64,000 bases of DNA from JAFGLZ01 sp964390905 (GCA_964390905.1 CAYMLO010000024.1:15076-79075); one strand, 5' to 3'; positions 42,181 to 52,123 are shown, numbered from the stretch's first letter. Numbers and translations: made by a program. The notes: generated by a model from the letters alone, not told the origin.

Positions 42181-44301
42181 ATGAAAAAAAGGGGACATTC
42201 TACTTTTCTGGGAAAAGTAGAATGTCCCCTTTTCTGTTCCCTCTGCGCCGTCGTCGTGTTGATCGTCTATCTGCCCTGCCTGGATGCGGAATTCGTTGAT
42301 TGGGATGATGACAAGAACTTCGTTGGCAACCGGCACTACAAGGGCCTGGGGCCGAGCCAGCTGCTGTGGATGCTCACGACCACGCACATGGGTCCCTATC
42401 AGCCGCTGAGTTGGCTGACCCTGGGCGTTGACTACACGCTGTGGGGAATGAACCCGCGCGGCTATCACCTGACCAACGTCCTGCTGCATGCGTGCGGTGC
42501 GGCGGCGATGTGCCTGGCCACTGCGTCAGTTCTGTCGATTCGTCGTGCCCGGCAGCGCGGTGACAACAGCGTGAGCCTGGCGACAGAGACGATGGCTTGG
42601 CCTGGCGCGTCGACGGGCGTCCTTCTGGCGGGTGTGGTCGCGTCGCTCGCTTGGGCCCTGCACCCCCAGCACGTCGAGTCGGTGGCCTGGGTGACCGAAC
42701 GGCGAGACGTCCTGTCGGGGCTGTTCTACCTGCTGTGTGTCTGGTCGTATCTGCAGGCCCATCGGGGTGGGGTGGGCGACGTGACCAAGCGGCGGTGGGA
42801 ACGGGCCGCCGTCGCGTGTTGTGCGCTCGCGCTGCTGAGCAAGGCCAGCGCGGTGAGTCTCCCGGTTCTGCTCGTGGTGCTGGACGTCTACCCCTTGGGT
42901 CGACTGAGTGGTCGGCCCTGGCGTTGGCTTCGGGAACCCAACCGTCACGTCTTGCAGGAGAAGTTCAACTACGTGCTGTTCAGTGTACTGGCGGCGGCGG
43001 TGGGCTTCATTGGCCAGATGCAGGCAGACGCCGTGCGGTCGTTCGATCAGGTCGGTCCGATCGAACGTCTGGCCATCGCCGCCCACAGCTTCCTCTTCTA
43101 CCTCAGCAAGACGATTTGGCCGGCGGAGTTGGCGCCGCTGTACCCGCGCCCCAACGCCATCCGCCTGACCGATCCGAAATTCCTGTATCCCGTCATCAGC
43201 GTTCTCGCCATCAGCGGCGTTCTGTTGCTGCTGCGGCGCCGGTGGCCGGCTGGATTGGCGATCTGGGCGTGCTACGTCGCTGCCCTGTTGCCCGTTTGCG
43301 GACTGATCACGATCGGGGACGAGCTGGTGGCCGATCGATACGCCTATCTGCCTACGCTGGCGTTGTTCGTCTTGCTGGGGGGTATGTTCTTGTGGCTGTG
43401 GGACACGCGGCTGGGAGGCGTGCGGGGGGTTGGCCGACGTCTGCTGGCCGTCGGAGCCGCGGCAGCGGTCGTGGTCGCCTGCGGATGGCAGGCAAGACGG
43501 ATCATGCCCATCTGGCATGACAGCCTGGCATTGTGGACGCACGCGGCCGAGCGTCGTCCTGAATCATACAAGGCCTGGAATAACCTCGCCGGGCCGCTGA
43601 CCAAGGACAAGCGATACGCCGAGGCCGAACGCGCCTGCCGAAAGGCCCTGAACCTGCGGCCCGACTATGCCACGGCCCACTACAACCTGGGCGTGGCCTT
43701 GACGCGTCAGGGGCGCCAGGCCGAGGCGGCCGAGGCGTTCAGGCGGGCGATCCAGATCCAACCCACCCACGCCCAGGCCCACGCCAACCTGGGCACCGTG
43801 CTGATCTGGCTGGGTCAACCCGAGGAGGCCATCAAGGAACTCAACGAGGCGCTGAGATTGGGCTATGAGCGGCGTTCGAGCGTCCACACCCAACTGGGTG
43901 AGGCCTACCTGAAGCTAGGACAGCCCGAAAAGGCTGTCCAGTACTACAAGATGGCCATCCTTACCCCCCGGCACATGGGGCCGCTGGCGGGGATTGCGGA
44001 TGCCTACCTGAGGCTGGGCCAGATCAAGAAGGCGGAAGAGGCCGCTCTGCTGGCCTTCCGGGCCAGACCCGACCGGCCGCAGGGCCGCTATGCCCTGGCC
44101 CAGGTGCGATCGTGCCAGCGGCGGTTCGGGGAGGCGTTCAGCCAGTTGCACCGGGTGCTGCCCAAGCACCCGTTCTTCCGTCAGCGCGCGCTGGAGGACC
44201 CGCATCTGCGCAATCTCCGGCTGGATCCGCGCTTCGACGAGCTGATGCGTTCGCTGCCGACCACGTTGCCGGCGACGAGCGGGCCTGCTCAAGGGCGGTA
44301 G
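42181..44301 (+). CDS. TMTC-like TPR membrane protein, start codons in a palindromic element
   Basis: 706 aa. ATG 42181 is one base after the upstream stop, with GGAG eight bases before it. Codons 3-18 lie in a perfect 22-bp inverted repeat (42187-42233), so the N-terminus MKKRGHSTFLGKVE is dictated by the repeat. Membrane helices run to about residue 440, with family features AEFVDWDDDKNFVGN, YHLTNVLLHA, WALHPQHVESVAWVTERRDV. Residues about 464-690 are five to six TPRs (YATAHYNLGVALTRQGRQAE). Homologues are called DUF1736/TMTC O-mannosyltransferase-like, suggesting glycosyl transfer at the membrane. Confidence 0.85.
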   Translation: MKKRGHSTFLGKVECPLFCSLCAVVVLIVYLPCLDAEFVDWDDDKNFVGNRHYKGLGPSQLLWMLTTTHMGPYQPLSWLTLGVDYTLWGMNPRGYHLTNVLLHACGAAAMCLATASVLSIRRARQRGDNSVSLATETMAWPGASTGVLLAGVVASLAWALHPQHVESVAWVTERRDVLSGLFYLLCVWSYLQAHRGGVGDVTKRRWERAAVACCALALLSKASAVSLPVLLVVLDVYPLGRLSGRPWRWLREPNRHVLQEKFNYVLFSVLAAAVGFIGQMQADAVRSFDQVGPIERLAIAAHSFLFYLSKTIWPAELAPLYPRPNAIRLTDPKFLYPVISVLAISGVLLLLRRRWPAGLAIWACYVAALLPVCGLITIGDELVADRYAYLPTLALFVLLGGMFLWLWDTRLGGVRGVGRRLLAVGAAAAVVVACGWQARRIMPIWHDSLALWTHAAERRPESYKAWNNLAGPLTKDKRYAEAERACRKALNLRPDYATAHYNLGVALTRQGRQAEAAEAFRRAIQIQPTHAQAHANLGTVLIWLGQPEEAIKELNEALRLGYERRSSVHTQLGEAYLKLGQPEKAVQYYKMAILTPRHMGPLAGIADAYLRLGQIKKAEEAALLAFRARPDRPQGRYALAQVRSCQRRFGEAFSQLHRVLPKHPFFRQRALEDPHLRNLRLDPRFDELMRSLPTTLPATSGPAQGR
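42187..42233. repeat. Perfect 22-bp inverted repeat (REP-like) inside the 5' end of a gene
   Basis: Arms 42187-42208 and 42212-42233 are exact reverse complements around a TGG loop. Core GGGGACATTCTACTTTTC, with A/T runs outside. This is AT-rich in a GC-rich region and thus likely imported. Sequences of this type are seen as dispersed repeats linked to REP-associated Y1 transposases in several bacterial groups, as far as I recall; no such transposase is in the window. Confidence 0.9.
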
Positions 44302-44382
44302 CTGATGCCGGGCTCGGGGGCTTGTCTGTCCTGCGCAGGTCGATACCCTAGGCGCCCGAAGCGAATGCGAAGGAGCCAGGCG

Positions 44383-47300
44383 ATGAACCTGTTCGTCTTG
44401 ATGTGCGGGATCCTCGGGGCAGCGCAGATCGAGCCGGCGCGACTGCCCCCGGGCGAGACGCGATTGAGCGAGATGGGATTGTATGGGGTCGGCTACACCT
44501 ATACCGACGGGCGGTCAGGGGTGATGCCCATCGGCTGGACGGGGCACTTCCACGGCCCGACGGGCATCAGTTGCACCCCGTACGGTCAGCAGAAGGGCAA
44601 GGAGTGCCTGTTGGTGCACTGCCCGTGGCGCGGTGGGACGGGTGTGACCTACGTCGAGTATTCGCTGCAGCTGCCTCGCGTCACGCCGATCAAGTTCGAA
44701 CTGGCCATCGCGATGAAGTCGGACGTCGTCGTGCCGGATCGAAGCGACGGCTGTGACTTCCGCGTCTCGTTGGCCAGGCCAGGCGGGCCGAAGAAGGTCT
44801 TGCTCGATACGCACTACCGTGCGGCTGCGTGGAAGCCGCTGGCGTTCGATCTGACGCCGTACGCGGGTCAGCAGATCGTGCTTCGACTGGAGACGGGTCC
44901 TGGTCCGAAGAATGACGCGGGCTGGGACTACTCCCTGTTTGGGGACCCGCGGATCGTGGTAGGGGAGGCGCGCGACGCTCCGCCGGTTCGCCCGATCTGG
45001 CCTGCAGTGAGGGACCTGAAGCGATTGGCCAATCGCAGTGATCTGGGCTGCTGCCCCACCGGCCCGGTCCCCGGAACGGTGCGCCTGGCGTGGGACGATG
45101 CGTCGGGCGTGGCGCGGTACCAGATCGATTGGCCCCAGGACAAGGGCGGGATCACCTACGTCGTGCGGACGCGTCGCGACGGTCGGCAAGCGGCTTCCGG
45201 CCTGATCGACGCGCAAGCCACGGTGACGGGCCCGGGTGGCAAGGCGGTCGGCAGCTACCGTATTGGCCTTGGCAGCGGCCTGACGCTCACGGACGGCACC
45301 AAGACGTGGGACGTCGACGTCCCCGAGGTCCGCGTTCGCCCGGCCAGCGGCGGGACGCAGGCTTTTCCGGATCGACCCGACCGGTTGTTGAAGGTCGAAG
45401 CTGACTACACGATCGGTTCGATCCGTGCGCGGATCATCAGGGAATTCAGGATCCGCGGCTCGTCACTGGTGGTGACGGTCCGATCGCCGGGCGCTGAGGT
45501 CAGCGAGGTACGGTTGGGTGGCGTGGCCGCTCCGTTGCGGCGGAGCGTCTCGGTGCCGTATCTGGGGCTGGGGCCGGTGTGGTATCTGCCTGACGCACAG
45601 GTGTTTGCGTCGGTCGTGCTGGACTGGACGCAGTCGCAGGCGACGCGGCATGACCAGACCACCGCCCACTACGGCCCGATGACGGACGGCAAGCGGAATC
45701 CGGTGGCGACGACGGCGTGCTACACGTTCGCCCCTCGGTTCAGCGAGGTGCTGTGCAACCTGCCCAACCCCCCGTCGCCGTTCCTGGCCGATCTGGCGGG
45801 GCGGATCATGTTCGACGTCTGGGGTGGGCGCTATGCCGACGACGCCCAATGGTTCGCCGAGCTCTCGACGTACGGCGTGCGGGACGCGGCGATCATCAAG
45901 CACGTCTGGCAGCGTAGCGGCTATGACAACGCGCTGCCCAACCACTATCCGGCCAATGAGCAGCAAGGCGGCGACGCGGACATGGTCCAGTACGTCAAGA
46001 CAACGCGGGCCCTGGGCCATCGCACGTCGCTGCACGAGAACTACGTGGACTTCTACCCCAACAGTGAACTGTACGACGCCCATGACGTGTCACTCCATCC
46101 GGACGGCACGTTGGTGAAGGCGTGGTACAACAGCGGCACCCGGGTTCAGAGTCACGGGTTCAAGCCGACGGCCATCATGAAGTACGCTCAGATGCAATCG
46201 CCGGAGATCCATCGGCGATACGAGACCAACGCCTCGTACCTGGACGTGCACACGTGCGTCCCGCCGTGGTTCCACGTTGATCATCGGGCCGGCGAGCGCG
46301 GGGCGGCGACGTTCGCGGCCGTCTTCAAGGCGCATGCCGAGCTGTTCGCGTTCGAGCGCAAGACCCACGCCGGCCCGCTGTTCGGCGAGGGCAACAACCA
46401 TTTCTACTGGGCAGGTCTGTGTGACGGCTGCGAAGCACAGGTGATCGGGGGCGAGAACGCCGCGTGGCTGGTCGACTTCGACCTGCTCAAAATCCACCCG
46501 CAGATGGCCAACCACGGCATGGGCTACCTGGAGCGCTGGGTGTCTACTGGATACGGCAGCGGGTGGTACGCGCGGATCCCGACGACGCGGGCGTTGGACA
46601 AGTACCGGGCGATGGAGTTGGCGTTCGGCCACGCGGGGTTTGTTGCGCAGCAGATCTGGCATCACCTGGCGTTCGTCCTACGGGAGTACTACCTGGTGAC
46701 GCCCATCCAGAAGCGGTACGTCACCGCGCGGGCCGTCAAGGTCCGTTACGACGTCGACGGGCAGCTGCTGCCTGCGTCGCAGGCGTTATCCTCCGGTCCG
46801 CTGAGCAATCGCGTCTACGTCGAGTACGACAGCGGCCTGAAGCTCTGGTGCAACGGTAGCGACCGCGATTGGGCACTGCCGCAGGGGGCCCTGTGTGACT
46901 ACGGTTTCCGGGCCGAGGCGGACGGCATGCTGGTCACGACGACGTTGTGGCCGACGCTCGACGGCCGAAAGGTCGTCGCCGACTACCGCGAAGCCGACGA
47001 CCTCATCTACGCCGATACGCGATCGTTCGAGCCGAACGCGGCCGTGACGATGCTCGACGTCGAGCCGGGCGTCGAAGCGTTCGACAGCACCGGGCCTCGG
47101 CAGTTCAAGATCACGTATCGTTGGCGGCCGCGTAGCGCCTTGTCGAAGGACTGGACCTGCTACGTGCATTTCACGTCGCCCAAGACGCCGGGCATGGAGC
47201 ATATCGCGTTCCAGAATGATCACAGCCTGCCCACCCCGGTGTCCACCTGGAAGGTCGGGCAGACCGTCAAGGAGGGCCCGCACGAGGTGACCGTGCCCGA

Positions 47301-47793
47301 CGGGGTCCCCGACGGCGCCTACGAGCTGACGATCGGCCTGTACAACAAGACCGGGCGGGCCGTATTGCCCTTCGAAGCCGACGGGCGCGGGCGGGTGTCG
47401 ATCGGCACGCTGATACTCAAGGACGACAAGATCACATTCACGCCCCGTCGTCCCAAAGCCCTGCCGACGGACGTCGACCGAGGACCCTACGACGGGCACA
47501 CCAATCCGACCCGGGCGATGGTCGACTTCGGCAAGGTGGTGACCAACGGGTGTGTGGCCATCAGGCCCACGTTCCGGTCGTGGTGGGTGACGGTGTTCCC
47601 GCGGGAGACGGAGTTCCGCATCCGGCTGCGGATGGATCGGCTGGAACCGAAGGCCCGGCCCGGCGCGTGGAAGGTCCACGCGCTGAACAACAACGAGCGC
47701 GATTATGGTCCGGTCGATTTGCAGGTCGACGGAGAGCAGATCGAGTGGAAGACCGGGGAACCCCGGGTGGCGTACTACTGCGTGAGCAAGTAG
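44383..47793 (+). CDS. Large secreted glycoside hydrolase-like protein (GH101-like TIM barrel)
   Basis: 1136 aa; AAGGAG precedes ATG 44383, giving a short signal (MNLFVLMCGILGAAQ). About 30-190 is a jelly-roll/CBM-like region (GWDYSLFGDPRIVVG), about 210-450 a beta-sandwich (GSGLTLTDGTKTWDVDVPEV), about 468-690 a probable TIM barrel (RIMFDVWGGRYADDAQWFAE, TSLHENYVDFYPNSE, YLDVHTCVPPW, LFGEGNNHFYWAGL), with candidate acids Asp in YLDVHTC and Glu in FGEGNNH. C-terminal about 850-1135 is beta-rich. It resembles endo-alpha-N-acetylgalactosaminidase (GH101) and DUF5696-like proteins in layout; the exact family is uncertain. Confidence 0.65.
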   Translation: MNLFVLMCGILGAAQIEPARLPPGETRLSEMGLYGVGYTYTDGRSGVMPIGWTGHFHGPTGISCTPYGQQKGKECLLVHCPWRGGTGVTYVEYSLQLPRVTPIKFELAIAMKSDVVVPDRSDGCDFRVSLARPGGPKKVLLDTHYRAAAWKPLAFDLTPYAGQQIVLRLETGPGPKNDAGWDYSLFGDPRIVVGEARDAPPVRPIWPAVRDLKRLANRSDLGCCPTGPVPGTVRLAWDDASGVARYQIDWPQDKGGITYVVRTRRDGRQAASGLIDAQATVTGPGGKAVGSYRIGLGSGLTLTDGTKTWDVDVPEVRVRPASGGTQAFPDRPDRLLKVEADYTIGSIRARIIREFRIRGSSLVVTVRSPGAEVSEVRLGGVAAPLRRSVSVPYLGLGPVWYLPDAQVFASVVLDWTQSQATRHDQTTAHYGPMTDGKRNPVATTACYTFAPRFSEVLCNLPNPPSPFLADLAGRIMFDVWGGRYADDAQWFAELSTYGVRDAAIIKHVWQRSGYDNALPNHYPANEQQGGDADMVQYVKTTRALGHRTSLHENYVDFYPNSELYDAHDVSLHPDGTLVKAWYNSGTRVQSHGFKPTAIMKYAQMQSPEIHRRYETNASYLDVHTCVPPWFHVDHRAGERGAATFAAVFKAHAELFAFERKTHAGPLFGEGNNHFYWAGLCDGCEAQVIGGENAAWLVDFDLLKIHPQMANHGMGYLERWVSTGYGSGWYARIPTTRALDKYRAMELAFGHAGFVAQQIWHHLAFVLREYYLVTPIQKRYVTARAVKVRYDVDGQLLPASQALSSGPLSNRVYVEYDSGLKLWCNGSDRDWALPQGALCDYGFRAEADGMLVTTTLWPTLDGRKVVADYREADDLIYADTRSFEPNAAVTMLDVEPGVEAFDSTGPRQFKITYRWRPRSALSKDWTCYVHFTSPKTPGMEHIAFQNDHSLPTPVSTWKVGQTVKEGPHEVTVPDGVPDGAYELTIGLYNKTGRAVLPFEADGRGRVSIGTLILKDDKITFTPRRPKALPTDVDRGPYDGHTNPTRAMVDFGKVVTNGCVAIRPTFRSWWVTVFPRETEFRIRLRMDRLEPKARPGAWKVHALNNNERDYGPVDLQVDGEQIEWKTGEPRVAYYCVSK

Positions 47794-47832
47794 GGTCCGC
47801 GCGGATCGACGACACAGTGCGACAGGTGAGAC

Positions 47833-48615
47833 ATGATCGAATATGGTTTGGCGGTGAAGGAGAAGTTGGCTCGCGGCGAGGTGGTGTTCGGGAGTTTCCT
47901 GCACCTGCCTTCGCCCGACGTCGTGGAGATCTACGGCCTGGCGGGGTTCGACCTGGTGATCCTCGACACCGAGCACGGGACGATGGGGTTCGAGCGGCTG
48001 CAGGACATGGCCCGGGCCGCCGACGTCCATCAGATGGGCACGGTCGTCCGGATTCCCGCCGGGGCCTACCAGCGAATCCTCTCGGTGCTGGAGATCGAGA
48101 CCAGCGGCGTAGTCGTACCGCACGTCAACGACGCCGAGACGGCGCGACAGGTCATCCGCGAGGCCAAGTACTATCCGCTCGGTCGACGCGGCCTGGCGAC
48201 GACGGCCCGCGCGGGAGACTACGGCACGGTCGACATCGCCGACTACTGTCGGCGGGCCAACGAGGGGACGCTCGTCATCGTGCAGATCGAGAACCTCGAG
48301 GCGGCCGAGAAGAGCGCCGAGATCATCGCCGTCGACGGCATCGACATGTTGCTGGTCGGTCCGCGGGACATGTCGCAGTCGGCGGGCGAGCCGGGCAATG
48401 TGGATCATCCCAAGGTCGCTAAGGCCATGGAGAAGGTCGCCGCCTCGGCACGGGCCTGTGGGAAGGTCGCCTCGACGTTCGCAGGCAGCATGCCGTTTGC
48501 CCGCAAGGCACTGGGCATGGGCTTTCAGACGATCTTCTACGCCTGCGATACGATCATCCTGTCGAACGCGGTCCGCGCAACAATCGAGGAACTGCGCACG
48601 CTCCGCCCGGGATAG
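47833..48615 (+). CDS. HpcH/HpaI-family class II aldolase
   Basis: 260 aa, full length. TIM barrel with VILDTEHGTMGFERLQDMAR (catalytic His and Glu region), VVRIPAG (Arg), VIVQIENLEAAE (metal Glu) and MLLVGPRDMSQSAG (metal Asp). Members cleave 2-keto-3-deoxy sugar acids (e.g. GarL, RhmA) to pyruvate or a hydroxy-pyruvate and an aldehyde in the cytoplasm. It follows the GH101-like gene by 39 bp, so a role in catabolism of a sugar acid released by the neighbouring lyase/hydrolases fits. Confidence 0.9.
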   Translation: MIEYGLAVKEKLARGEVVFGSFLHLPSPDVVEIYGLAGFDLVILDTEHGTMGFERLQDMARAADVHQMGTVVRIPAGAYQRILSVLEIETSGVVVPHVNDAETARQVIREAKYYPLGRRGLATTARAGDYGTVDIADYCRRANEGTLVIVQIENLEAAEKSAEIIAVDGIDMLLVGPRDMSQSAGEPGNVDHPKVAKAMEKVAASARACGKVASTFAGSMPFARKALGMGFQTIFYACDTIILSNAVRATIEELRTLRPG

Positions 48616-48705
48616 CGCGGGAGGGTGTGCCGGAGAGACTTGACACGATTCCATCCCGCCAGGCGTGCCGATTGCCCCCCGCAAGCCGGCGGTTAGGCCC
48701 CGTCG

Positions 48706-50271
48706 CTACAGCCAAGGCGTCTTGGGAAACCGTTTGGGAGGTTCGACTCGGTAGAGAATGCCCTCGGGGACGATCTGGCAGTCGCGAAGGAGGACGCGCG
48801 GGGCATAGGGCGGTTCGGTCGCGACGAGATAGACCGGCTTCCGCCAACGGGGGGGGAACGTTTCGTGAAGGAGCTGCTCGGGTGGGAGGCCCCTCCAACG
48901 CCAAATGAAGGTCAAGTCAGGACGTTTGCCCTCAATGCGCTGGACGTATAGCAGGGCTGCCGCCACCGTGGTATCGGCAAGCAGGACGGCGTTCTCGGGC
49001 AGGATTTCGAAGGCCTCCTCGCTGAACCGCCGGACACCGTAGTAGCCGTGCTGCCATGGCTTGAGGAAAAACTCGTACGGGTCGCGGTAGGGCAGCGAAC
49101 GCGTGAACGGGTTCAGCCCGCTCCACCGCGCGACGCCGGGAAGGACCATGTAGACGCCAACCGGCGCGACGGCCAGCACCAGACCTGCCCAGCGCGTCCA
49201 TCGCCACCGGCGGATGACCGCCCAGGCGCCCAGGCCGACCAGCAGGCCCAAGCAGGCGTACGGGGCCACGAAGAACACGTACTGGTCCTTGACGGGGAAG
49301 CGCATCGCGAAGACCAGGTGGATCGCGGCGACGCCGATGATGGCCCGCTTGACCGGCCGGTCGCCCTCGCTGATCGGCTTGGCCCACAATGCAACGATCG
49401 CCAAGAGGAGCAGCAGCGTGGGGTACTGCAGGATGAGATACCCACCGACCTTGGCCAAGAGCGACGCGCTGATGCTCACGTTCGTCGCGGGCCAAGACCC
49501 CGTCGTTGCCGAACGAATGACCCCCAGCAGGTCGCCGGACTCCATCAGCGTCCGGAGAATGAGGAACAGGTAGATGCTCGTACCGAGCAGCCACAGGCCG
49601 ATCGCGGCGAGCACGTCGGACCCGCTCAGCCGCCCTCGGCGGAGCCAGACGATGGTGAGGATTGCGTAGACGGGCGTGGCCAGTGTCCCGATCATGTGGT
49701 TGCTGATGCTCAGCCCGTTGGCCAGCGCTGCGACCAAGAACCATCGTGTCTTGTCCGTGCGGGCGAACAGGAGCAGGAAGAGCAGCTCGGTCGTCAGAAA
49801 CGCCGCCGCCAGGGTCAGGCACTCCGCGATGACCGAGTAGGCCCAGAACGTGTGTCCCAAGCCCACCGAAAGCGCCCCGATCATCGCGGCCCATCGCGAT
49901 CCGGTGAGCAGCCGCGCGGACACAAACACGCTCGCCACCGCCATCGCGCCAAACCAGCCCGACGCCAAGTTCACGCGATAAGCGATGTTCCCCACAGGAA
50001 GCAAGGTGAAGACCTTGGCAAGGCCCAGGTACAACGCGTGAATGTGAACCAGCTCATTGGACATGTGCCTGGCCGGCGTCGGCGGGAACGCGGCCACCCG
50101 GAGCTGGTAGACGCCGCTGTCGGACATGAGCACGTCCGGGGCACAGGTCAGGACGTACAGCACCAGGCTGGTCACGAAGACGACGCACCAGTCCACCCAC
50201 AGACGGGGGGGCAGGGAGAATCCGCTGTCGTTCGGCATGGATTCTAGGTCTCTCGAAGCGGCTTGGATCAT
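48706..50271 (-). CDS. DUF2723-type (protein O-mannosyltransferase-like) membrane protein
   Basis: 521 aa from ATG 50271 (ATG 50238 also possible). About 12 helices. After helix 1 it has MSDSGVYQLRVAAFPP, which matches the D-S-G-E/V motif of DUF2723/TMEM260-like GT-C enzymes, then YRVNLASGWFGAMAVASVF. The E of DSGE is V here. C-terminal soluble domain: ILPENAVLLADTT, RPDLTFIWRWRGLPPEQLL. It would transfer a sugar from a lipid donor outside the inner membrane. It lies on the strand opposite to the surrounding glycan genes. Confidence 0.82.
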   Translation of the reverse strand: MIQAASRDLESMPNDSGFSLPPRLWVDWCVVFVTSLVLYVLTCAPDVLMSDSGVYQLRVAAFPPTPARHMSNELVHIHALYLGLAKVFTLLPVGNIAYRVNLASGWFGAMAVASVFVSARLLTGSRWAAMIGALSVGLGHTFWAYSVIAECLTLAAAFLTTELLFLLLFARTDKTRWFLVAALANGLSISNHMIGTLATPVYAILTIVWLRRGRLSGSDVLAAIGLWLLGTSIYLFLILRTLMESGDLLGVIRSATTGSWPATNVSISASLLAKVGGYLILQYPTLLLLLAIVALWAKPISEGDRPVKRAIIGVAAIHLVFAMRFPVKDQYVFFVAPYACLGLLVGLGAWAVIRRWRWTRWAGLVLAVAPVGVYMVLPGVARWSGLNPFTRSLPYRDPYEFFLKPWQHGYYGVRRFSEEAFEILPENAVLLADTTVAAALLYVQRIEGKRPDLTFIWRWRGLPPEQLLHETFPPRWRKPVYLVATEPPYAPRVLLRDCQIVPEGILYRVEPPKRFPKTPWL

Positions 50272-50487
50272 GGTACGGTCGATCTCCGAAGCGCCTACAG
50301 TCTATCGCGTGTTGGGGTCCGCAACCACCTACCATGAACCCTCGGCGATCGTGAGGCATTGAGGAGCCGACTTGATCCGCCCAGGGGGCAGACCTACCAT
50401 GGCGACCGAGGACCCGAGCGTGTTGCCGAATCCTCCGCACGGACCGGAAGTCCAAGACCGCCTCAGCAGCCGGTGACGGAAGTGTCT

Positions 50488-51228
50488 GTGATCTTCGATG
50501 TGAACTGCATGGTGGGCAAGAGTGGCACCCCCCGGCCCGATTGGCCGGCCGCGGCGGACGAGACCGTCGAGGCCCTGCAACGCGTCGGCATCGACCGCGC
50601 GCTGGTGAGCGACTACACCTCTCTGCAATACGACGCCGTTGAGGGGGCGAGCTATCTGGCGCGCGAGATCGATCGGCATCCTGGGTCTCTGACCGGCTGC
50701 CCAATGGCCGTGCCCGACTGGGGAGGGGATGCCCCCGGACCGACCGAGCTGCTTGACGGCTATCTCGCGCGGGACTGGCGGGCGTTTCGCATCTACCCCA
50801 GAGCGCATTACTTCCTGTTCCACCCGCTGGTCGTCGGTCCCCTGTTGGAGGAGGCCCAAGCGCGGCGGTTCACCGTGCTGATCAACCGCGACCAGTTCGA
50901 GTGGCCCGAGCTGATCGACGTCCTGTCGAGCTTCAGCCGCCTCAAGCTGGTGGTCTGCAACGAGGGGTACCGGGAGGTCCGGACCCTCCTGCCGCTGCTG
51001 AAGCGGTTCGACGGGCTTCGGATCGAGACGTCGTGGATGCAGCAGTTCGGCCTGTACGAGACGATCGTGGGGCGTTTGGGGGCCGGGCGTCTCTTGTTTG
51101 GCAGTCAGTTCCCGAGGTTCGAGCCGGGGGCCAGCTTGACCCCGGTGCTTCGCGCGGACATCAAGGACGACGACCGCCAGAGGATTCTCGGCGACAACCT
51201 GGCCGAGATGCTCGCCGAGGCCCACTAG
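50488..51228 (+). CDS. Amidohydrolase-fold protein lacking the metal-binding HxH
   Basis: 246 aa from GTG 50488, preceded by GGAAG at 50478-50482; in-frame GTGs lie at 50473 and 50482. It has the Amidohydrolase_2 layout (VEALQRVGIDRALVSDYTS, LLEEAQARRFTVLINRDQFE, RILGDNLAEMLAEAH), but the opening reads FDVNCMVG instead of D-x-H-x-H-x-G, and FGSQFPRF replaces FGSDxP. The metal ligands are therefore mostly gone. It stands 61 bp before a fully equipped relative (51290). It may be a non-catalytic partner or work without metal. Confidence 0.75.
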   Translation: MIFDVNCMVGKSGTPRPDWPAAADETVEALQRVGIDRALVSDYTSLQYDAVEGASYLAREIDRHPGSLTGCPMAVPDWGGDAPGPTELLDGYLARDWRAFRIYPRAHYFLFHPLVVGPLLEEAQARRFTVLINRDQFEWPELIDVLSSFSRLKLVVCNEGYREVRTLLPLLKRFDGLRIETSWMQQFGLYETIVGRLGAGRLLFGSQFPRFEPGASLTPVLRADIKDDDRQRILGDNLAEMLAEAH

Positions 51229-51289
51229 CGGGGCGGCGAGCTCGGGAGCACGAGCCCGGAACCTAATATAGAGGCATGGGGCCAATCTT

Positions 51290-52123
51290 GTGACGGATCT
51301 GATGGGGCGATTCCAGCGCGGTGAGCCACTGGGCGTCTTGGTGTTCGACTGCCATGCCCACATGGGACGATGGACGTTCCCCGTGTTTGCGGAGGGGTCG
51401 GCCGAAGCAATGGTGGCCGAGATGGACCGCCTCGGGGTCGACGCGGTGACGGTGGCCCACCACGCCTGCATGGCCGCGTCGCCGAGGGTGGGCAACGGAC
51501 TGGCCGAGAAGGCCATCGAGCCCTGGCCGGGGCGGTTCTTCTTGTACTGCGGGTATAGCCCGCACTATCCCGACGAAGGGCCGGAGGAACTGGAACGGGC
51601 ATTCGCCGATCCGCGGTACGTCGGCATCAAGCTGCACCCCTCCACGCACGAGACGGCCATCGACGACGAGCGCTATCGGCCGGCCTTCGAGTTTGCCCAC
51701 GCGCACGCCCTGCCGGTCTTGGTGCACTCGTGGACGGGCGGGGGGACGCGACCGGAGCTGATCGGCGAGGCCGCGGCGGACTTCCCAGACGCCACGGTCA
51801 TCCTCGGCCATCACGGCGGCGGATGGGCGGGGGTGGAAGAGGCCATCGACGCCTGCAAGGACCACGCCAACCTCGTCTGCGACACCTGCACCAGCGAACT
51901 GACCTACAAGATTGTCGACCGCCTGACGGACGCCATCGGCGCCGACCGCGTCCTGTTCGGCAGCGACCTGCCCTTCATCGCACAAGGCCCGCAGTTGGGC
52001 AAGGTGATCTACTCGCGAATCAGCGACGAGGACAAGGCCAAAGTGCTTGGTGGCAGTTTCCTGTCCATTCTGAAGCAACGCAGGAACCTGCCCCCCCTGT
52101 CTCTGCCGGCAAAGACGGACTGA
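51290..52123 (+). CDS. Amidohydrolase_2-family metal-dependent hydrolase
   Basis: 277 aa from GTG 51290 (ATG 51302 possible). All expected metal and catalytic residues are visible: VFDCHAHMGRW (HxH), GIKLHPSTHET, VLVHSWTGGG, ILGHHGGGW and FGSDLPFIA. It resembles decarboxylase/lactonase-type amidohydrolases. It directly follows the degenerate relative and precedes the heparinase gene by 26 bp, so it likely belongs to one glycan or uronate operon. Substrate unknown. Confidence 0.87.
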   Translation: MTDLMGRFQRGEPLGVLVFDCHAHMGRWTFPVFAEGSAEAMVAEMDRLGVDAVTVAHHACMAASPRVGNGLAEKAIEPWPGRFFLYCGYSPHYPDEGPEELERAFADPRYVGIKLHPSTHETAIDDERYRPAFEFAHAHALPVLVHSWTGGGTRPELIGEAAADFPDATVILGHHGGGWAGVEEAIDACKDHANLVCDTCTSELTYKIVDRLTDAIGADRVLFGSDLPFIAQGPQLGKVIYSRISDEDKAKVLGGSFLSILKQRRNLPPLSLPAKTD

